48,972 nt of DNA from Saprospiraceae bacterium (GTDB lineage: Bacteria; Bacteroidota; Bacteroidia; Chitinophagales; Saprospiraceae). Each line of letters begins with the position of its first letter. The first letter of the stretch is position 1. The stretch lies in assembly GCA_016787525.1 (NCBI GenBank), contig JAEUUP010000067.1, forward strand, positions 2,501 through 51,472, written 5' to 3'. The notes below the pieces were generated by a model. It was not told the origin of the DNA. It ran no database searches and saw only the letters and a program-made list of their open reading frames with translations. The translations under genes and the position numbers were made by a program. Positions 1 to 11,948 of the stretch are shown here, in pieces.

Positions 1-2811
<2,811 letters not shown>

Positions 2812-2970
2812 TTTTTTTTCTTATCTTTTTATCTTTTGCATAATCTATTACTTTTTAATTACAATTACCTTCCTAATCATACAATATATTTCATAAATAC
2901 TCCTCCAACAACTGTCAATTAAAAATATTCAAAATATTACGTCAAGCATTAAGCTTCGACAAAGAACTGT

Positions 2971-3080
2971 TGGTGGCTATAGCGTTGGGGTTCTACCTCT
3001 TCCCTTTCCGAACAGAGTCGTCAAGCCCAACTGCGCCGATGGTACTGCGTCCCTGAACGTGGGAGAGTAGGTCGCTGCCA
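2971..3080 (+). rRNA. rrf: 5S ribosomal RNA
   Basis: About 110 nt, 160 nt downstream of the 23S gene in the same orientation, as in a standard rrn operon. The 5' end (TGGTGGCTATAGC) pairs with the 3' end (GTCGCTGCCA), and the internal 'CCGAACAGAG' and 'GGGAGAGTAGGTCGC' blocks are typical of bacterial 5S. No tRNA gene is seen between 23S and 5S or after 5S. Confidence 0.95.
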
Positions 3081-3093
3081 ACTCAAGCTATCT

Positions 3094-3133
3094 GAATCCT
3101 TCTCGAACATTTCGAGAGGGATTCTTTCTTTTT
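3094..3133 (+). terminator. rho-independent terminator of the rrn operon
   Basis: A 13-bp stem (arms 3094-3106 and 3112-3124, one G-U pair) with a five-base loop is followed directly by a T-rich tract (TTTCTTTTT). It lies 14 nt after the 5S gene and closes the rRNA operon. Confidence 0.9.
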
Positions 3134-3200
3134 GCCTACTTAATATTCTTGATTTTAGCTCTATATTTGCTGATTCTTTACTATTCCTGCATGATTTGAA

Positions 3201-4244
3201 ATGACAGCAAATTTGAAATTATTCCTCTTTTATCTTCTTTTTATCTTTTCGTCTATATTTACTCAATGTCGCAGAAACTCATCTGAGACAAGACTTGCTT
3301 TCTATTTTTGGCAGACCCATCTTGACAAAAGTAATTTTGATGATAATTTTTTGAAGCAACAAAATGGGCAACGCCTTTACATCGCTGTTTTAAACATCGA
3401 AACAAATGCTAAAAATGAGGCTGTCCCAAGTATAGAAACCAACGTTGATTGGTCAATTCTACCTCAAAGCATTCAAATAGTTCCTGTCGTTTACATACCT
3501 AACCATGTGTTTGAACGCATTGACAAAACAGCCATTGAACATTTTGTCAAAAATCTTTCCCATTATTTTCTGAACAAAATACCCCCCTCAGTATTTTTTC
3601 CTGAAATCCAGATCGATTGTGATTGGACAGAGAAGACACGGGTAGCTTACTTTAGTTTTTTAGAAAAATTGAAACTGCAAGTTCAGAAGCCAATAAGTGC
3701 CACTATCCGCTTACATCAAATTAAATATCGCTCAAAAACAGGTATTCCGCCCGTAGATAAGGGGGCTTTGATGATGTATAACCTAAATGCTCCCAATAAA
3801 TACTCATCCCAAAATTCTATTTTTGATGCTAACGAGTGTGAAAAATATTTAAAAGGACAAAAACGTTATGACTTACCTTTGGATATCGCCTTGCCTGTAT
3901 TTTCGTGGGGTTTAGTGTTTAGAAACAAACAATATCAAGGCATTTTTAATGGATTAAGCATAGATGAAAGTAAAAATCTGTCTTTTTTGAATTTAAATAC
4001 TGAGGGGGGCAAAAATTATTTTCAAGTTGTGCAAGATACCGTTTTCAGAGGTTTATATTTGCGATATGGCGATGAAATCGAGATAGAAGAAGTCAATGAA
4101 AACGATTTATACGATGCTGCGAAACTCGCTCGCCCGATGCTTAACAATGATACAACTAATGTTGTTTTTTACCATTTGAATTCATCTATTATCAAAAATC
4201 TTGATGCTCATGTCTTTCAAAAAGTCCTTAATTATTTGCATTAG
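3201..4244 (+). CDS. secreted protein of unknown function, distantly DUF3142-like
   Basis: 347 aa. The N-terminus has a hydrophobic export signal (residues about 5-20) ending near 'IFTQC', so it may be a lipoprotein, though the lipobox is weak. Mid-protein, 'EIQIDCDW' followed by a 'YFSFLEKLK' helix, a 'SATIRLHQI' strand and 'DKGALMMYN' recalls the TIM-barrel-like DUF3142 family, where an acidic strand and an 'M.Y' strand line the barrel. This is a pattern impression, not a search result. It overlaps the next gene by 35 nt (if that starts at 4210), so the two are probably co-transcribed and translationally coupled. Two motif copies lie inside: antisense (3584-3593, coding PSV) and sense (3998-4007, coding TEG). 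No function is assigned. Confidence 0.8.
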   Translation: MTANLKLFLFYLLFIFSSIFTQCRRNSSETRLAFYFWQTHLDKSNFDDNFLKQQNGQRLYIAVLNIETNAKNEAVPSIETNVDWSILPQSIQIVPVVYIPNHVFERIDKTAIEHFVKNLSHYFLNKIPPSVFFPEIQIDCDWTEKTRVAYFSFLEKLKLQVQKPISATIRLHQIKYRSKTGIPPVDKGALMMYNLNAPNKYSSQNSIFDANECEKYLKGQKRYDLPLDIALPVFSWGLVFRNKQYQGIFNGLSIDESKNLSFLNLNTEGGKNYFQVVQDTVFRGLYLRYGDEIEIEEVNENDLYDAAKLARPMLNNDTTNVVFYHLNSSIIKNLDAHVFQKVLNYLH

Positions 4245-6687
4245 TGTAGTTCTGATGCTTTTCCCTCGCCTCGAATTGGATGGTTGTGGTCCGATTTTGT
4301 ACGATGAAGAGTTCCGTTTTTGGCTTTTTCAACCCAATTTAGTGAATAATGAAGCCTTGTTACCATTCACATATTCAACCAACTTATACTTTCAAACGGG
4401 TAGCAAAACAGAGAGTTTGGCGGAGGTTTTTGATACCACTTATGAGCAGGTGAATGTAAAAGAGTGGCAAACTGAAGTGCCATCTGCAACCGATAAAGAT
4501 ATTTACAAATTGGTGTACGATACTGACCCTCAGGCATACAAACGTCAAGTCAAAGGTGATTCTTTGAAAACGAATACTTTCTATCAAGGTCTGAAGGCAA
4601 AACCAGATTTATTGACCTATTTCAATTTTGCTAAAGATTGTGAAGCTGTATTCAGCGGTGGCACGTACAATCAAACGGATTGGGAGTGGAAAATAGATTC
4701 AGTAGGCATAAAAAAAATCGCACAGAAAGGCGAAAATACAGTCAAAACGGCGAAGACTCCTTTTATTCGTTTGCGTACAGCCTATCAATTAATAAAAGCG
4801 TATGAGTATTTACAAAATACTGAGGGGGTGATAAAAACGTTTGATACTTACTTAAAAGACTCAAAATCAAATAGTTGGATACTTGGTTCAGCTTTGTATT
4901 ACTATGCAAAAGCGCAGCCAACGCCTGAATTACGTAATTTATGGGCTGCGAATTGTTTTGATGTCACTGTTGATAAGAAATTGCAATCGCTCAAATTAGT
5001 CAATGCAGACCATAAAGCAACGACACTTGCTATGGCGAAAACAGAGCATCAACGTGGGCTTGCGACAACAATGATGGCATTGCGTCATCCGGGGCGAGGT
5101 TTGAATGATTTAAAAACGATATATGCTGCTGACCCAATGCAAAGTGAATTGCCCATGTTGATTGAACGCGAAATCAATAAACTCGAAGATTGGCTGTATT
5201 CATTTTCATTGACGGGCAACGATACTTATGTCAGTCGTTCGATTCGTGAACCTAAAAAGAAAAATGATGCTGGTGAGACTTATTTTGATGACCCGAAATA
5301 CAGTGATGAGAAAAAATATGAAGAAATCCAAAAAGCGAACTGGGCTGCTGACCGCTTATATCTGAACGAAGTAACAGATTTCGTTGCAAAACTTATTTCT
5401 GAAAATAAGGTCAAAGACCGAGCTTTTATACTTTTGGCTGGCGCACACTTAGCATTTTTGAAGCAAGATTTCAAACAATTGCGCCAGTATTTGGCAGATT
5501 TAAAAACCTTACCAAATGTGCGAGCCAATATACAGGTGCAAGCAGAATTGACTAATGTACTTTGTGATTTGAATGTAGCACCTATTTCTGCGATGACAGA
5601 AGAAAATATTGCTCGATTCGAGTCAGTATTACAAAAAAATAAAAAAGAAATCACTGATTTTGGCACATTCAGAGAGCAAGTTTATCTTTTTATTGGTAAA
5701 AAATTCATCGAACAAGGTAAAATTGCTAAAGGTTGTCTGTTGACGATGCTGACGAATCGGTTTACGAATTATGTCGGGTTTTATCAAGAAAACGCTTATC
5801 ATCGCCTTTATTCACTAGGGAAGCCTGCTGATTTCGACGAAGCAATTCGTATTGTTAGCACGCCAAAAACGAATTTTGAAAAATTGATTGCTGCTGAAAA
5901 ACGACCTTACAGGGAAGAATATGGCTACTACGATGAGAAAAAACAAGAATGGGTTGAGGTTAAGAATCCACGTGAATGGGATGTTAATAAAATCAAAGAT
6001 TACAAATTGACCTATTTTATTCGCAATGACCAAATTGACAGTGCATTGAAAGTCGCTAAAACGATTCCACGTAACTACTGGCAAAAAGAGCCGTATCAAG
6101 CTATGCTCAACTGCAACCCATTTTATGTAGATGTTGTTCATCCTCATACTGTTACATTTGCGGATTCGATAAAATACAACAAAATAACATTTCTGGAAAG
6201 GGTTGTCGCTCTTCGTAATGAGGCGCAGAAGAACCCCTCAGTAGCAGCTCAAAATTATTATCTATTAGGCAATGCTTACTACAATATGACTTGGAAAGGC
6301 AATTTCTGGCTCATGTCTGATATTTATTGGGGTGCTTTTGAGTCTCATTCAGACTATTTTAAAAGCGATACAACTTTTATAAACACTTATTTCGGTCTCA
6401 CTCGTGCGCAAAAGTATTATGAAATGTCGTTAAATAGTACGACAGATGAAAAATTGGCAGCACTCAACCGATTTATGATTGGCTACTGTGCAAAAACAAG
6501 AGAAGATTATTTTTTCTACCAAAAAGTGAGTCGTTGGGACGATAATGCACCTAAACCGCCAGCTTTTAAAAATCCTGCGGATGTTGTTTACAATCAGAAA
6601 TTTCCTAACCGTCTAAAAGACTATTCGGGAGCAAAGTATTGGTGTACCAATTACGAATCCTTGGCGAAGTTGTATAGTGGTTTTTAA
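4210..6687 (+). CDS. large secreted helical-repeat protein of unknown function
   Basis: 825 aa from the preferred ATG at 4210 (MSFKKSLII...); an ATG at 4204 and a TTG at 4201 are in frame upstream. The N-terminus is a clear signal peptide (hydrophobic residues about 6-17), followed by an early 'DGCGP'. The remainder is mostly amphipathic helix, rich in Lys/Tyr/Asn, with TPR-like stretches such as 'YYLLGNAYYNM' near the C-terminal third. I see no catalytic motif. The start lies inside the 3' end of the upstream secreted gene, which suggests coupled translation and a shared role at the cell envelope. Copies of the 10-mer at 4818-4827 (TEG) and 6234-6243 (PSV) are inside the gene. Confidence 0.85.
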   Translation: MSFKKSLIICISVVLMLFPRLELDGCGPILYDEEFRFWLFQPNLVNNEALLPFTYSTNLYFQTGSKTESLAEVFDTTYEQVNVKEWQTEVPSATDKDIYKLVYDTDPQAYKRQVKGDSLKTNTFYQGLKAKPDLLTYFNFAKDCEAVFSGGTYNQTDWEWKIDSVGIKKIAQKGENTVKTAKTPFIRLRTAYQLIKAYEYLQNTEGVIKTFDTYLKDSKSNSWILGSALYYYAKAQPTPELRNLWAANCFDVTVDKKLQSLKLVNADHKATTLAMAKTEHQRGLATTMMALRHPGRGLNDLKTIYAADPMQSELPMLIEREINKLEDWLYSFSLTGNDTYVSRSIREPKKKNDAGETYFDDPKYSDEKKYEEIQKANWAADRLYLNEVTDFVAKLISENKVKDRAFILLAGAHLAFLKQDFKQLRQYLADLKTLPNVRANIQVQAELTNVLCDLNVAPISAMTEENIARFESVLQKNKKEITDFGTFREQVYLFIGKKFIEQGKIAKGCLLTMLTNRFTNYVGFYQENAYHRLYSLGKPADFDEAIRIVSTPKTNFEKLIAAEKRPYREEYGYYDEKKQEWVEVKNPREWDVNKIKDYKLTYFIRNDQIDSALKVAKTIPRNYWQKEPYQAMLNCNPFYVDVVHPHTVTFADSIKYNKITFLERVVALRNEAQKNPSVAAQNYYLLGNAYYNMTWKGNFWLMSDIYWGAFESHSDYFKSDTTFINTYFGLTRAQKYYEMSLNSTTDEKLAALNRFMIGYCAKTREDYFFYQKVSRWDDNAPKPPAFKNPADVVYNQKFPNRLKDYSGAKYWCTNYESLAKLYSGF

Positions 6688-6780
6688 TTTCTTCTGTTTT
6701 CTGACAATTCTTGTGATAGAAAGCAATGGGCTCTTTCTTTATTTACATAAATTGGGGCAAAACCTCAAAAGAGCTTTACG

Positions 6781-6816
6781 AAAAAGGCGCAAATTTTATG
6801 TTTGCGCCTTTTTTGT
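6781..6816. terminator. bidirectional terminator between convergent genes
   Basis: A 13-bp perfect stem (AAAAAGGCGCAAA / TTTGCGCCTTTTT) with a short loop ATTTTATG-type centre, having an A-tract on one side and a T-tract on the other. It sits between the end of the 825-aa gene (+) and the end of rnr (-), so it can serve both. Confidence 0.85.
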
Positions 6817-6868
6817 AAAAATCAACCAATATTTACCTTAGAAACTGTTTAAGTTTTAAAACAGCTTC

Positions 6869-9142
6869 TTAAAATTCTAGTAACCGCATGTCAATTTGAC
6901 GTGATTCCAAATCTGCATCAACGATTTGTACTTTAACAGACTGACCCATTTTTAGAATTCTACCTGTTTTTACACCTTTTGCTTTAAGGCGTGTGGGTTC
7001 CACTTCAAAAAACTCAGGACAACGCCCAAATTCAACCATCCCCTCAGTCAGCATGTGTTTGATTTCGACAAAAATACCGCGCTCCAACATACCACTTACC
7101 ACACCTTCAAAAGTTTCGCCGATATGCCCTTTGATGTATTCTACCTGCTTATATTTGATGGATTGTCGTTCGGCATCAGCTGCTTTTTTCTCCTGTTTTG
7201 AAATGTGTTTGCACTGTTCTTCGAGTTTTTCTTTGTCCACTCGCTTGATAGTAGCTAAGTTTTCAAACAAAATGCGGTGTGCCAATACATCAGAATAGCG
7301 ACGAATCGGTGAAGTAAAATGACTGTAAAATTCAAATGCCAAGCCATAATGCCCCACATTGTCCGAGGAATAAGCAGCTTTTGCCATACAACGAATAGCA
7401 ATGGGAGTCAAAACTTTCAAATTTTCATCTTTCTCTGCTTTTTTTGCCAATTCATTGAGTGATTTTGCAATATTTTGAGGAGTGTCGAGGTTCATACTGA
7501 CACCTAATTCTCTTGCAAAAGCGGCAAAATCTCGTAATTTATCAACATCGGGCAAGTCATGCACACGATAAATGTATGGCACTTCCATGCCTTTTGAGCG
7601 TGTACGAGCATCGCGTTTTGCCATAAAAGTAGCTACTTCTTTATTCGCTAGAAGCATGAAATCTTCGATGAGCAAATGTGCCTCCTTGCGCTCTTTAACG
7701 AATACCTCGATAGGCACGCCTTGCTCATCCAATTTGAATTTGACTTCATCGGTTTCAAAATTAATTGCCCCATTTTTGAAGCGTTTTTTGCGTAGATGAT
7801 GCGCGATTTGATTCAATTTCGCCAATTCATCGACAAAATCACCTTCTCTTGATTCCAAAATGGCTTGTGCCTCTTCGTAAGCATAACGGCGTTTGGAGTG
7901 AATGATGGTTTTCCCAAACCATTTTTTAACAATTTTGAACTTCTCATCAAACTCAAAAACGGCTGAAAAAGTCAATTTGTCTTCATTCGGACGTAATGAA
8001 CATAGCTCGTTTGATAATCTTTCGGGCAACATTGGACATACACGGTCAACCAAATACACAGAAGTCGAACGCAAATAAGCCTCTTTGTCAAGTGCCGTTT
8101 GCGGTTTGATATAATGCGTCACATCCGCTATATGGACACCAACTTCGATATGACCATTTTGTAAAACTTGGAATGACAAAGCATCATCGAAATCTTTGGC
8201 ATCGAAAGGGTCAATCGTAAAAGTGGTTACCTCTCTGAAATCACGCCGCACTGCGATACCATCCCCCTCAGTATGAGCCGCTACTCGGGGCGTGTCGTCA
8301 TCAATTTTCTCAGTTTCAGCCAAAACATCGTCTGGAAAAGTGATATTGAAGCCATTATTTATCAAAATAGCTTGCATTTCGATACTGCTTGACCCTGGCA
8401 TACCTAAAACAGTGGTTACTTTGCCAAACATTTTTTTGTTGCGTCCACTACCCCAATCAGTTATTTCGACCACTACTTTTTCCCCTTCTTTTGCATCTTT
8501 AGTATCGTCTAAACGTACTGCAATTTCTGGGACATCAATCCTATCGGGATAAACAACAGCCCACCTTCTCTCATATCTAAAAATACCTATAAAATGTGTA
8601 GCTGAACGCTTCAGAATATCAACCACCTCTCCGTCGGGTCGCCTCCGTTGTGTACTACGTCCAAAGGCAGGAAAAAATGCACTGACCTTCACTTGGTCGC
8701 CGTTCATGGCACCCATCAATAGTTTAGCAGGAACGAAAATATCAGTTTCTAATCCCTCACAAACCACATATGCTGAGCCACTTTTAGTCATATCTACAAT
8801 GCCAATGTACGTACCACGTTTTGCTACAGCACCTTTGGGTGGTTGTGAGCGAGTGGTTGACTTTTTCACTTCTGTTTTCATTGAAGAGGGCAAACTTTCT
8901 TCAGTTGCTGCTGCTTTCTTTTTGACAGTTACTGCTCTTGTTTGTGCAGGTGCTAATTTGCCCGACAGTTCGAGTTGTTCGAGTGCATGTCGAACGGAGT
9001 CTTTATTATTACCAATACCTAATTTTTCGATGATGTGGCGGGCAGAAAATTTCTTAGTCGGATTATCCCTGAAGAGTTTGAGTATGCTTTTTTGGAGTTC
9101 TTGTGTTGAGATTTTATTCTCTTTTTTTTTACTTTTTTTCAT
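6869..9142 (-). CDS. rnr: ribonuclease R (3'-5' exoribonuclease)
   Basis: 757 aa, usual length for RNase R. It degrades structured RNA processively from the 3' end in mRNA and rRNA turnover. Domains in order: Lys-rich start with a winged-helix (about 12-60), a Pro/Lys-rich linker, cold-shock domains (about 105-260), the RNB catalytic domain with the Asp cluster 'DPFDAKDFDDALS' (about 310-325) and the 'HFTSPIRRYSDVLAHR' block (about 620), then a C-terminal S1 domain ('GETFEGVVSGMLERGIFVEI'). All key acidic residues are present. It lies downstream of gluQ on the same strand with a 147-nt gap that holds its own -7-like element. Sense motif copy at 8264-8273 (TEG) and a one-mismatch copy at 7040-7049. 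Confidence 0.96.
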   Translation of the reverse strand: MKKSKKKENKISTQELQKSILKLFRDNPTKKFSARHIIEKLGIGNNKDSVRHALEQLELSGKLAPAQTRAVTVKKKAAATEESLPSSMKTEVKKSTTRSQPPKGAVAKRGTYIGIVDMTKSGSAYVVCEGLETDIFVPAKLLMGAMNGDQVKVSAFFPAFGRSTQRRRPDGEVVDILKRSATHFIGIFRYERRWAVVYPDRIDVPEIAVRLDDTKDAKEGEKVVVEITDWGSGRNKKMFGKVTTVLGMPGSSSIEMQAILINNGFNITFPDDVLAETEKIDDDTPRVAAHTEGDGIAVRRDFREVTTFTIDPFDAKDFDDALSFQVLQNGHIEVGVHIADVTHYIKPQTALDKEAYLRSTSVYLVDRVCPMLPERLSNELCSLRPNEDKLTFSAVFEFDEKFKIVKKWFGKTIIHSKRRYAYEEAQAILESREGDFVDELAKLNQIAHHLRKKRFKNGAINFETDEVKFKLDEQGVPIEVFVKERKEAHLLIEDFMLLANKEVATFMAKRDARTRSKGMEVPYIYRVHDLPDVDKLRDFAAFARELGVSMNLDTPQNIAKSLNELAKKAEKDENLKVLTPIAIRCMAKAAYSSDNVGHYGLAFEFYSHFTSPIRRYSDVLAHRILFENLATIKRVDKEKLEEQCKHISKQEKKAADAERQSIKYKQVEYIKGHIGETFEGVVSGMLERGIFVEIKHMLTEGMVEFGRCPEFFEVEPTRLKAKGVKTGRILKMGQSVKVQIVDADLESRQIDMRLLEF

Positions 9143-9284
9143 TTACTAATTGTTGAAAATCAATGCTTTATTGATTTGTTGTTAAAAATAATGAGGGGTG
9201 TTAGTTTAACCACTTAGAATGATGCCTTTTTACTTTTTGGATAGAGTCCAATTTTTAGGGTTATCGTTCTTTCATTCATTGCCT

Positions 9285-9292
9285 CAAATTTA
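9285..9292 (-). promoter_or_regulatory. possible -7 element (TAAATTTG) for rnr
   Basis: Minus-strand TAAATTTG fits the Bacteroidota TAnnTTTG consensus, and lies about 143 nt before the rnr start, overlapping the gluQ stop codon. No convincing TTTG element is seen 19-21 nt further upstream, so this is a weak call. Confidence 0.35.
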
Positions 9293-10231
9293 CACCTTTT
9301 TTGAAAAATACTGAGGGGGTATGTTAAATAAATCTGATGCTTTCAAAACGGCGATTAGTTCGTTAAAGTTGCCAACTTCAGGTAAATTCAACCATTTTGC
9401 TGCTTGTTTGATAAGGTTTTCAGGTGTTTTCCCAGCATACCGCCATTCGGCTAAGGCAGTTGCATCTTTGGACTTGGAGAGTTTGTCCCCTTCCTTGGTT
9501 TTGACCAAATCATGGTGAATAAACAGTGTTTTGCTAAAATCAGTTCGTTTTAGTTGTTGTGTGATATAGATTTGAGCCACAGTAGACTGCAATAAATCTG
9601 CACCACGTACGACAAAATTGACTCCAAAATAAGCATCATCCGCTACGGAAGCGATTTGATAAGCTGGCAAACGATTCTTTTGGCGAACGACAAAATCGCC
9701 CATTGCACAATGGCTAAAAAAAGCAGTTTGCTGGATTGTTTTTGTTTTTAAATCTAAATCGCTGAACGAAACAGTGTTGTTGTCTGGCACATGAATACGC
9801 CAAGCGGTGTCCATTTGATTGAAATCTAAATTTTTGAACCGACAGGTTTGCGGATAAAAACCATTGACAGTCGTCTCTTTGATTTGCTTTCGCGAACACT
9901 CACAGGCATAAAGAAGGTCTTTTTGGTTTTTTAGCAAATTGAGCATATAGTTGTAGATATGCAACCGCCGATGTTGTGACCAATTTTGTTGAAAATCGGC
10001 AACCGAACTCGGTCCCTCAGTCCACTCAATACCCAACCAATCGAGGGTTTTGAAAATGTCATCAAGGTATTCCAAGCGCATTCTGTCAGCATCGAGATCG
10101 TCAATACGGAGTAGAATATCGCCTTCGTAAGCTTTGGCAAAGGCATAAGTTAGAAGAAAAGAAGCACCGTTGCCTTCGTGCAGTAAGCCACTGGGAGTTG
10201 GAGCGATGCGGGTTTTGAGTTTCAAATTCAT
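9290..10231 (-). CDS. gluQ: glutamyl-Q tRNA(Asp) synthetase-like protein
   Basis: 313 aa, the length of GluQ-RS and much shorter than GltX because the anticodon-binding half is absent. GluQ attaches glutamate to the queuosine base of tRNA-Asp. Visible: the N-terminal 'RIAPTPSGLLHEGN' (HIGH-type motif, about 8-21), 'LRIDDLDADR' (about 41-50), zinc-site cysteines in 'CECSRKQI...YPQTC' (about 108-128), and 'KLSKSKDAT' (KMSKS motif, about 253-261). A short Bacteroidota-type glutamate-tRNA ligase paralogue cannot be fully excluded. The extreme C-terminus 'PPQYFSKKV' is encoded partly by an antisense motif copy (9309-9318); a two-mismatch version lies near 10013. Confidence 0.85.
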   Translation of the reverse strand: MNLKLKTRIAPTPSGLLHEGNGASFLLTYAFAKAYEGDILLRIDDLDADRMRLEYLDDIFKTLDWLGIEWTEGPSSVADFQQNWSQHRRLHIYNYMLNLLKNQKDLLYACECSRKQIKETTVNGFYPQTCRFKNLDFNQMDTAWRIHVPDNNTVSFSDLDLKTKTIQQTAFFSHCAMGDFVVRQKNRLPAYQIASVADDAYFGVNFVVRGADLLQSTVAQIYITQQLKRTDFSKTLFIHHDLVKTKEGDKLSKSKDATALAEWRYAGKTPENLIKQAAKWLNLPEVGNFNELIAVLKASDLFNIPPQYFSKKV

Positions 10232-10363
10232 CGCACGAAATTAGTTTTTTAGCGTAAAAAATCACAATTTATACTCAAGGTGGGAAAAAACTGGCGCAGG
10301 TTGGTGAGTAACCGTTTTTTTCGATTTATATTTCGACAAAAATTCACCAACTCATTTCCAATA

Positions 10364-11365
10364 ATGAAAAACAAACTCATTCTTTTCTTTTTACTTATGA
10401 CGATTACCTCTTTTGCACAGCCCAAAACAATAGGGCAAGTCGTGCGGCTTGACCCAAGTTTGGACGATTTGATTGATAAAAATGCTCAAATCGAAGTCCT
10501 CGCTGATGGTTTTAAGTGGTCAGAAGGTCCCGCTTGGCTTAAAAAAGACAACTGCCTGATTTTTTCAGATGTACCTACCAATACGATTTACAAATGGAAA
10601 GAAGGTGAGGGTATAGCACCTTATTTAAAACCATCTGGTTATACAGGACGTGGTGACTACAGCCGCGAGCCTGGCAGCAATGGCTTGACGATTAGTTTGG
10701 ATGGCAAAATCATCGCCTGCGAACATGGCGACCGACGTGTGACCATCATGCCTACTGAGGGGGGCGGTAAAAAGACCTTAGCAGACAATCATCAAGGTAA
10801 GCGGTTCAATAGCCCGAATGATGTGGTGCAAAAATCGAATGGCGATGTTTATTTTACTGACCCACCTTATGGTTTACCAAAACAGGAGAATGACCCAAGC
10901 CGCGAAACGGGTATTTTTGGCGTGTATCGCATAGCTAAAAATGGAACTGTGACGCTTTTGGTCAATGATTTGACACGTCCGAACGGTTTGGCGTTTTCAC
11001 CTGACGAGAGCATTTTGTATGTGGCACAATCTGACCCAGATAGAGCCTATATTATGGCGTATCCTGTTCTGAAAAACGGTATTTTAGGCAAAGGGAAGAT
11101 ATTTTTTGATGCAACACCCATGTCGAAACAAGGTTTAAAAGGCTTACCTGATGGTTTGCGAGTGGACGATAAAGGCAATCTTTTTACAACAGGGCCGGGT
11201 GGTGTATTGATAATTTCGCCCAAAGGTAAACTTTTAGGACGCATTGACACAGGGCAACCGACTGCTAATTGTGGCTGGGGTGACGATGGCTCAACGCTTT
11301 ATATGACGGCGAATATGTATCTCTGCCGTATCAAAACCAAGACTAAACCTGCAGTTTTTAGATAG
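10364..11365 (+). CDS. SMP-30/gluconolactonase family secreted lactonase
   Basis: 333 aa from the ATG at 10364, chosen because it starts a good signal peptide (MKNKLILFFLLM..., cleavage near 'SFA-Q'); an in-frame ATG at 10280 would add 28 basic residues of low plausibility. A six-bladed beta-propeller of the SMP-30 family, whose members hydrolyse sugar lactones with a divalent metal. Family landmarks: 'KWSEGPAW' (first metal ligand Glu), 'NSPNDVV', 'DPPYG', 'RPNGLAFSPD' and 'LPDGLRVDDKGN'. Predicted periplasmic. The true substrate is unknown. Sense motif copy at 10753-10762 encodes TEG in a propeller loop. tadA starts 64 nt later. Confidence 0.88.
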   Translation: MKNKLILFFLLMTITSFAQPKTIGQVVRLDPSLDDLIDKNAQIEVLADGFKWSEGPAWLKKDNCLIFSDVPTNTIYKWKEGEGIAPYLKPSGYTGRGDYSREPGSNGLTISLDGKIIACEHGDRRVTIMPTEGGGKKTLADNHQGKRFNSPNDVVQKSNGDVYFTDPPYGLPKQENDPSRETGIFGVYRIAKNGTVTLLVNDLTRPNGLAFSPDESILYVAQSDPDRAYIMAYPVLKNGILGKGKIFFDATPMSKQGLKGLPDGLRVDDKGNLFTTGPGGVLIISPKGKLLGRIDTGQPTANCGWGDDGSTLYMTANMYLCRIKTKTKPAVFR

Positions 11366-11429
11366 TTATTGAATCATTTGTGTAAGATTTTCAATGACAA
11401 ATGACTCATGACAGATGATTTGATAATAA

Positions 11430-11864
11430 ATGGCAAATGATATTTATTTCATGCAGCAAGCCTTAGTCGAGGCGCGCAAGGCTTATGATACTGGTGAAGT
11501 GCCTGTAGGTGCAGTGATTGTGTGCGAAGGTCGCATTATAGCGCGTGGATTTAACCAAACTGAACGATTAAATGATGTGACAGCTCATGCCGAAATCATC
11601 GCTTTGACAGCAGCAACAGATTATTTGGGCAGCAAATATTTAGATGAATGTGATTTGTATGTAACACTCGAGCCTTGCCCAATGTGTGCTGGAGCATTAG
11701 CATGGGCGCAACTTCGACGACTTGTTTTTGCAGCCAGCGATGATAAACGAGGCTTTATGCGTTTTGGCAAAGAGATTTTGCACCCCAAAACGAAAGTTGA
11801 GTTGGGCATCATGCAAGATGAGTGCGTCGAGTTGATAAAGCGGTTTTTTAAAGAAAGAAGATAA
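11430..11864 (+). CDS. tadA: tRNA-specific adenosine deaminase
   Basis: 144 aa. Converts adenosine 34 to inosine in the anticodon of tRNA-Arg. The cytidine/deoxycytidylate deaminase zinc site is complete: 'THAEIIAL'-type HAE (here 'TAHAEIIAL', about residues 51-59) supplies the His and catalytic Glu, and 'PCPMCAGAL' (about 84-92) supplies the two Cys. Length and motif spacing match TadA. An intrinsic terminator follows within 10 nt. Confidence 0.95.
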   Translation: MANDIYFMQQALVEARKAYDTGEVPVGAVIVCEGRIIARGFNQTERLNDVTAHAEIIALTAATDYLGSKYLDECDLYVTLEPCPMCAGALAWAQLRRLVFAASDDKRGFMRFGKEILHPKTKVELGIMQDECVELIKRFFKERR

Positions 11865-11870
11865 AAAATG

Positions 11871-11914
11871 AAAAAAGCGACCTCCTCAGTAAAATCGAGG
11901 AAGTCGCTTTTTTT
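11871..11914 (+). terminator. terminator after tadA, with a motif variant in the loop
   Basis: A stem of about 17 bp (AAAAAAGCGACCTCCTC against GAGGAAGTCGC plus T-run) with a loop of about nine bases, followed by TTTTTTT. The 3' side of the left arm and loop contain CTCCTCAGTA (11882-11891), one mismatch from the window's 10-mer repeat. Confidence 0.88.
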
Positions 11915-11948
11915 CATACGTCACAAATCATATCTGAATCTTAGCCAA

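Noticed and set aside
2812-2970. Possible tRNA in the 23S-5S spacer
   Set aside because: AT-rich with no cloverleaf or conserved TTC/CCA-end sequence.
10280-10363. N-terminal extension of the SMP-30-like protein
   Set aside because: It would place 28 basic residues before a well-formed signal peptide starting at 10364.
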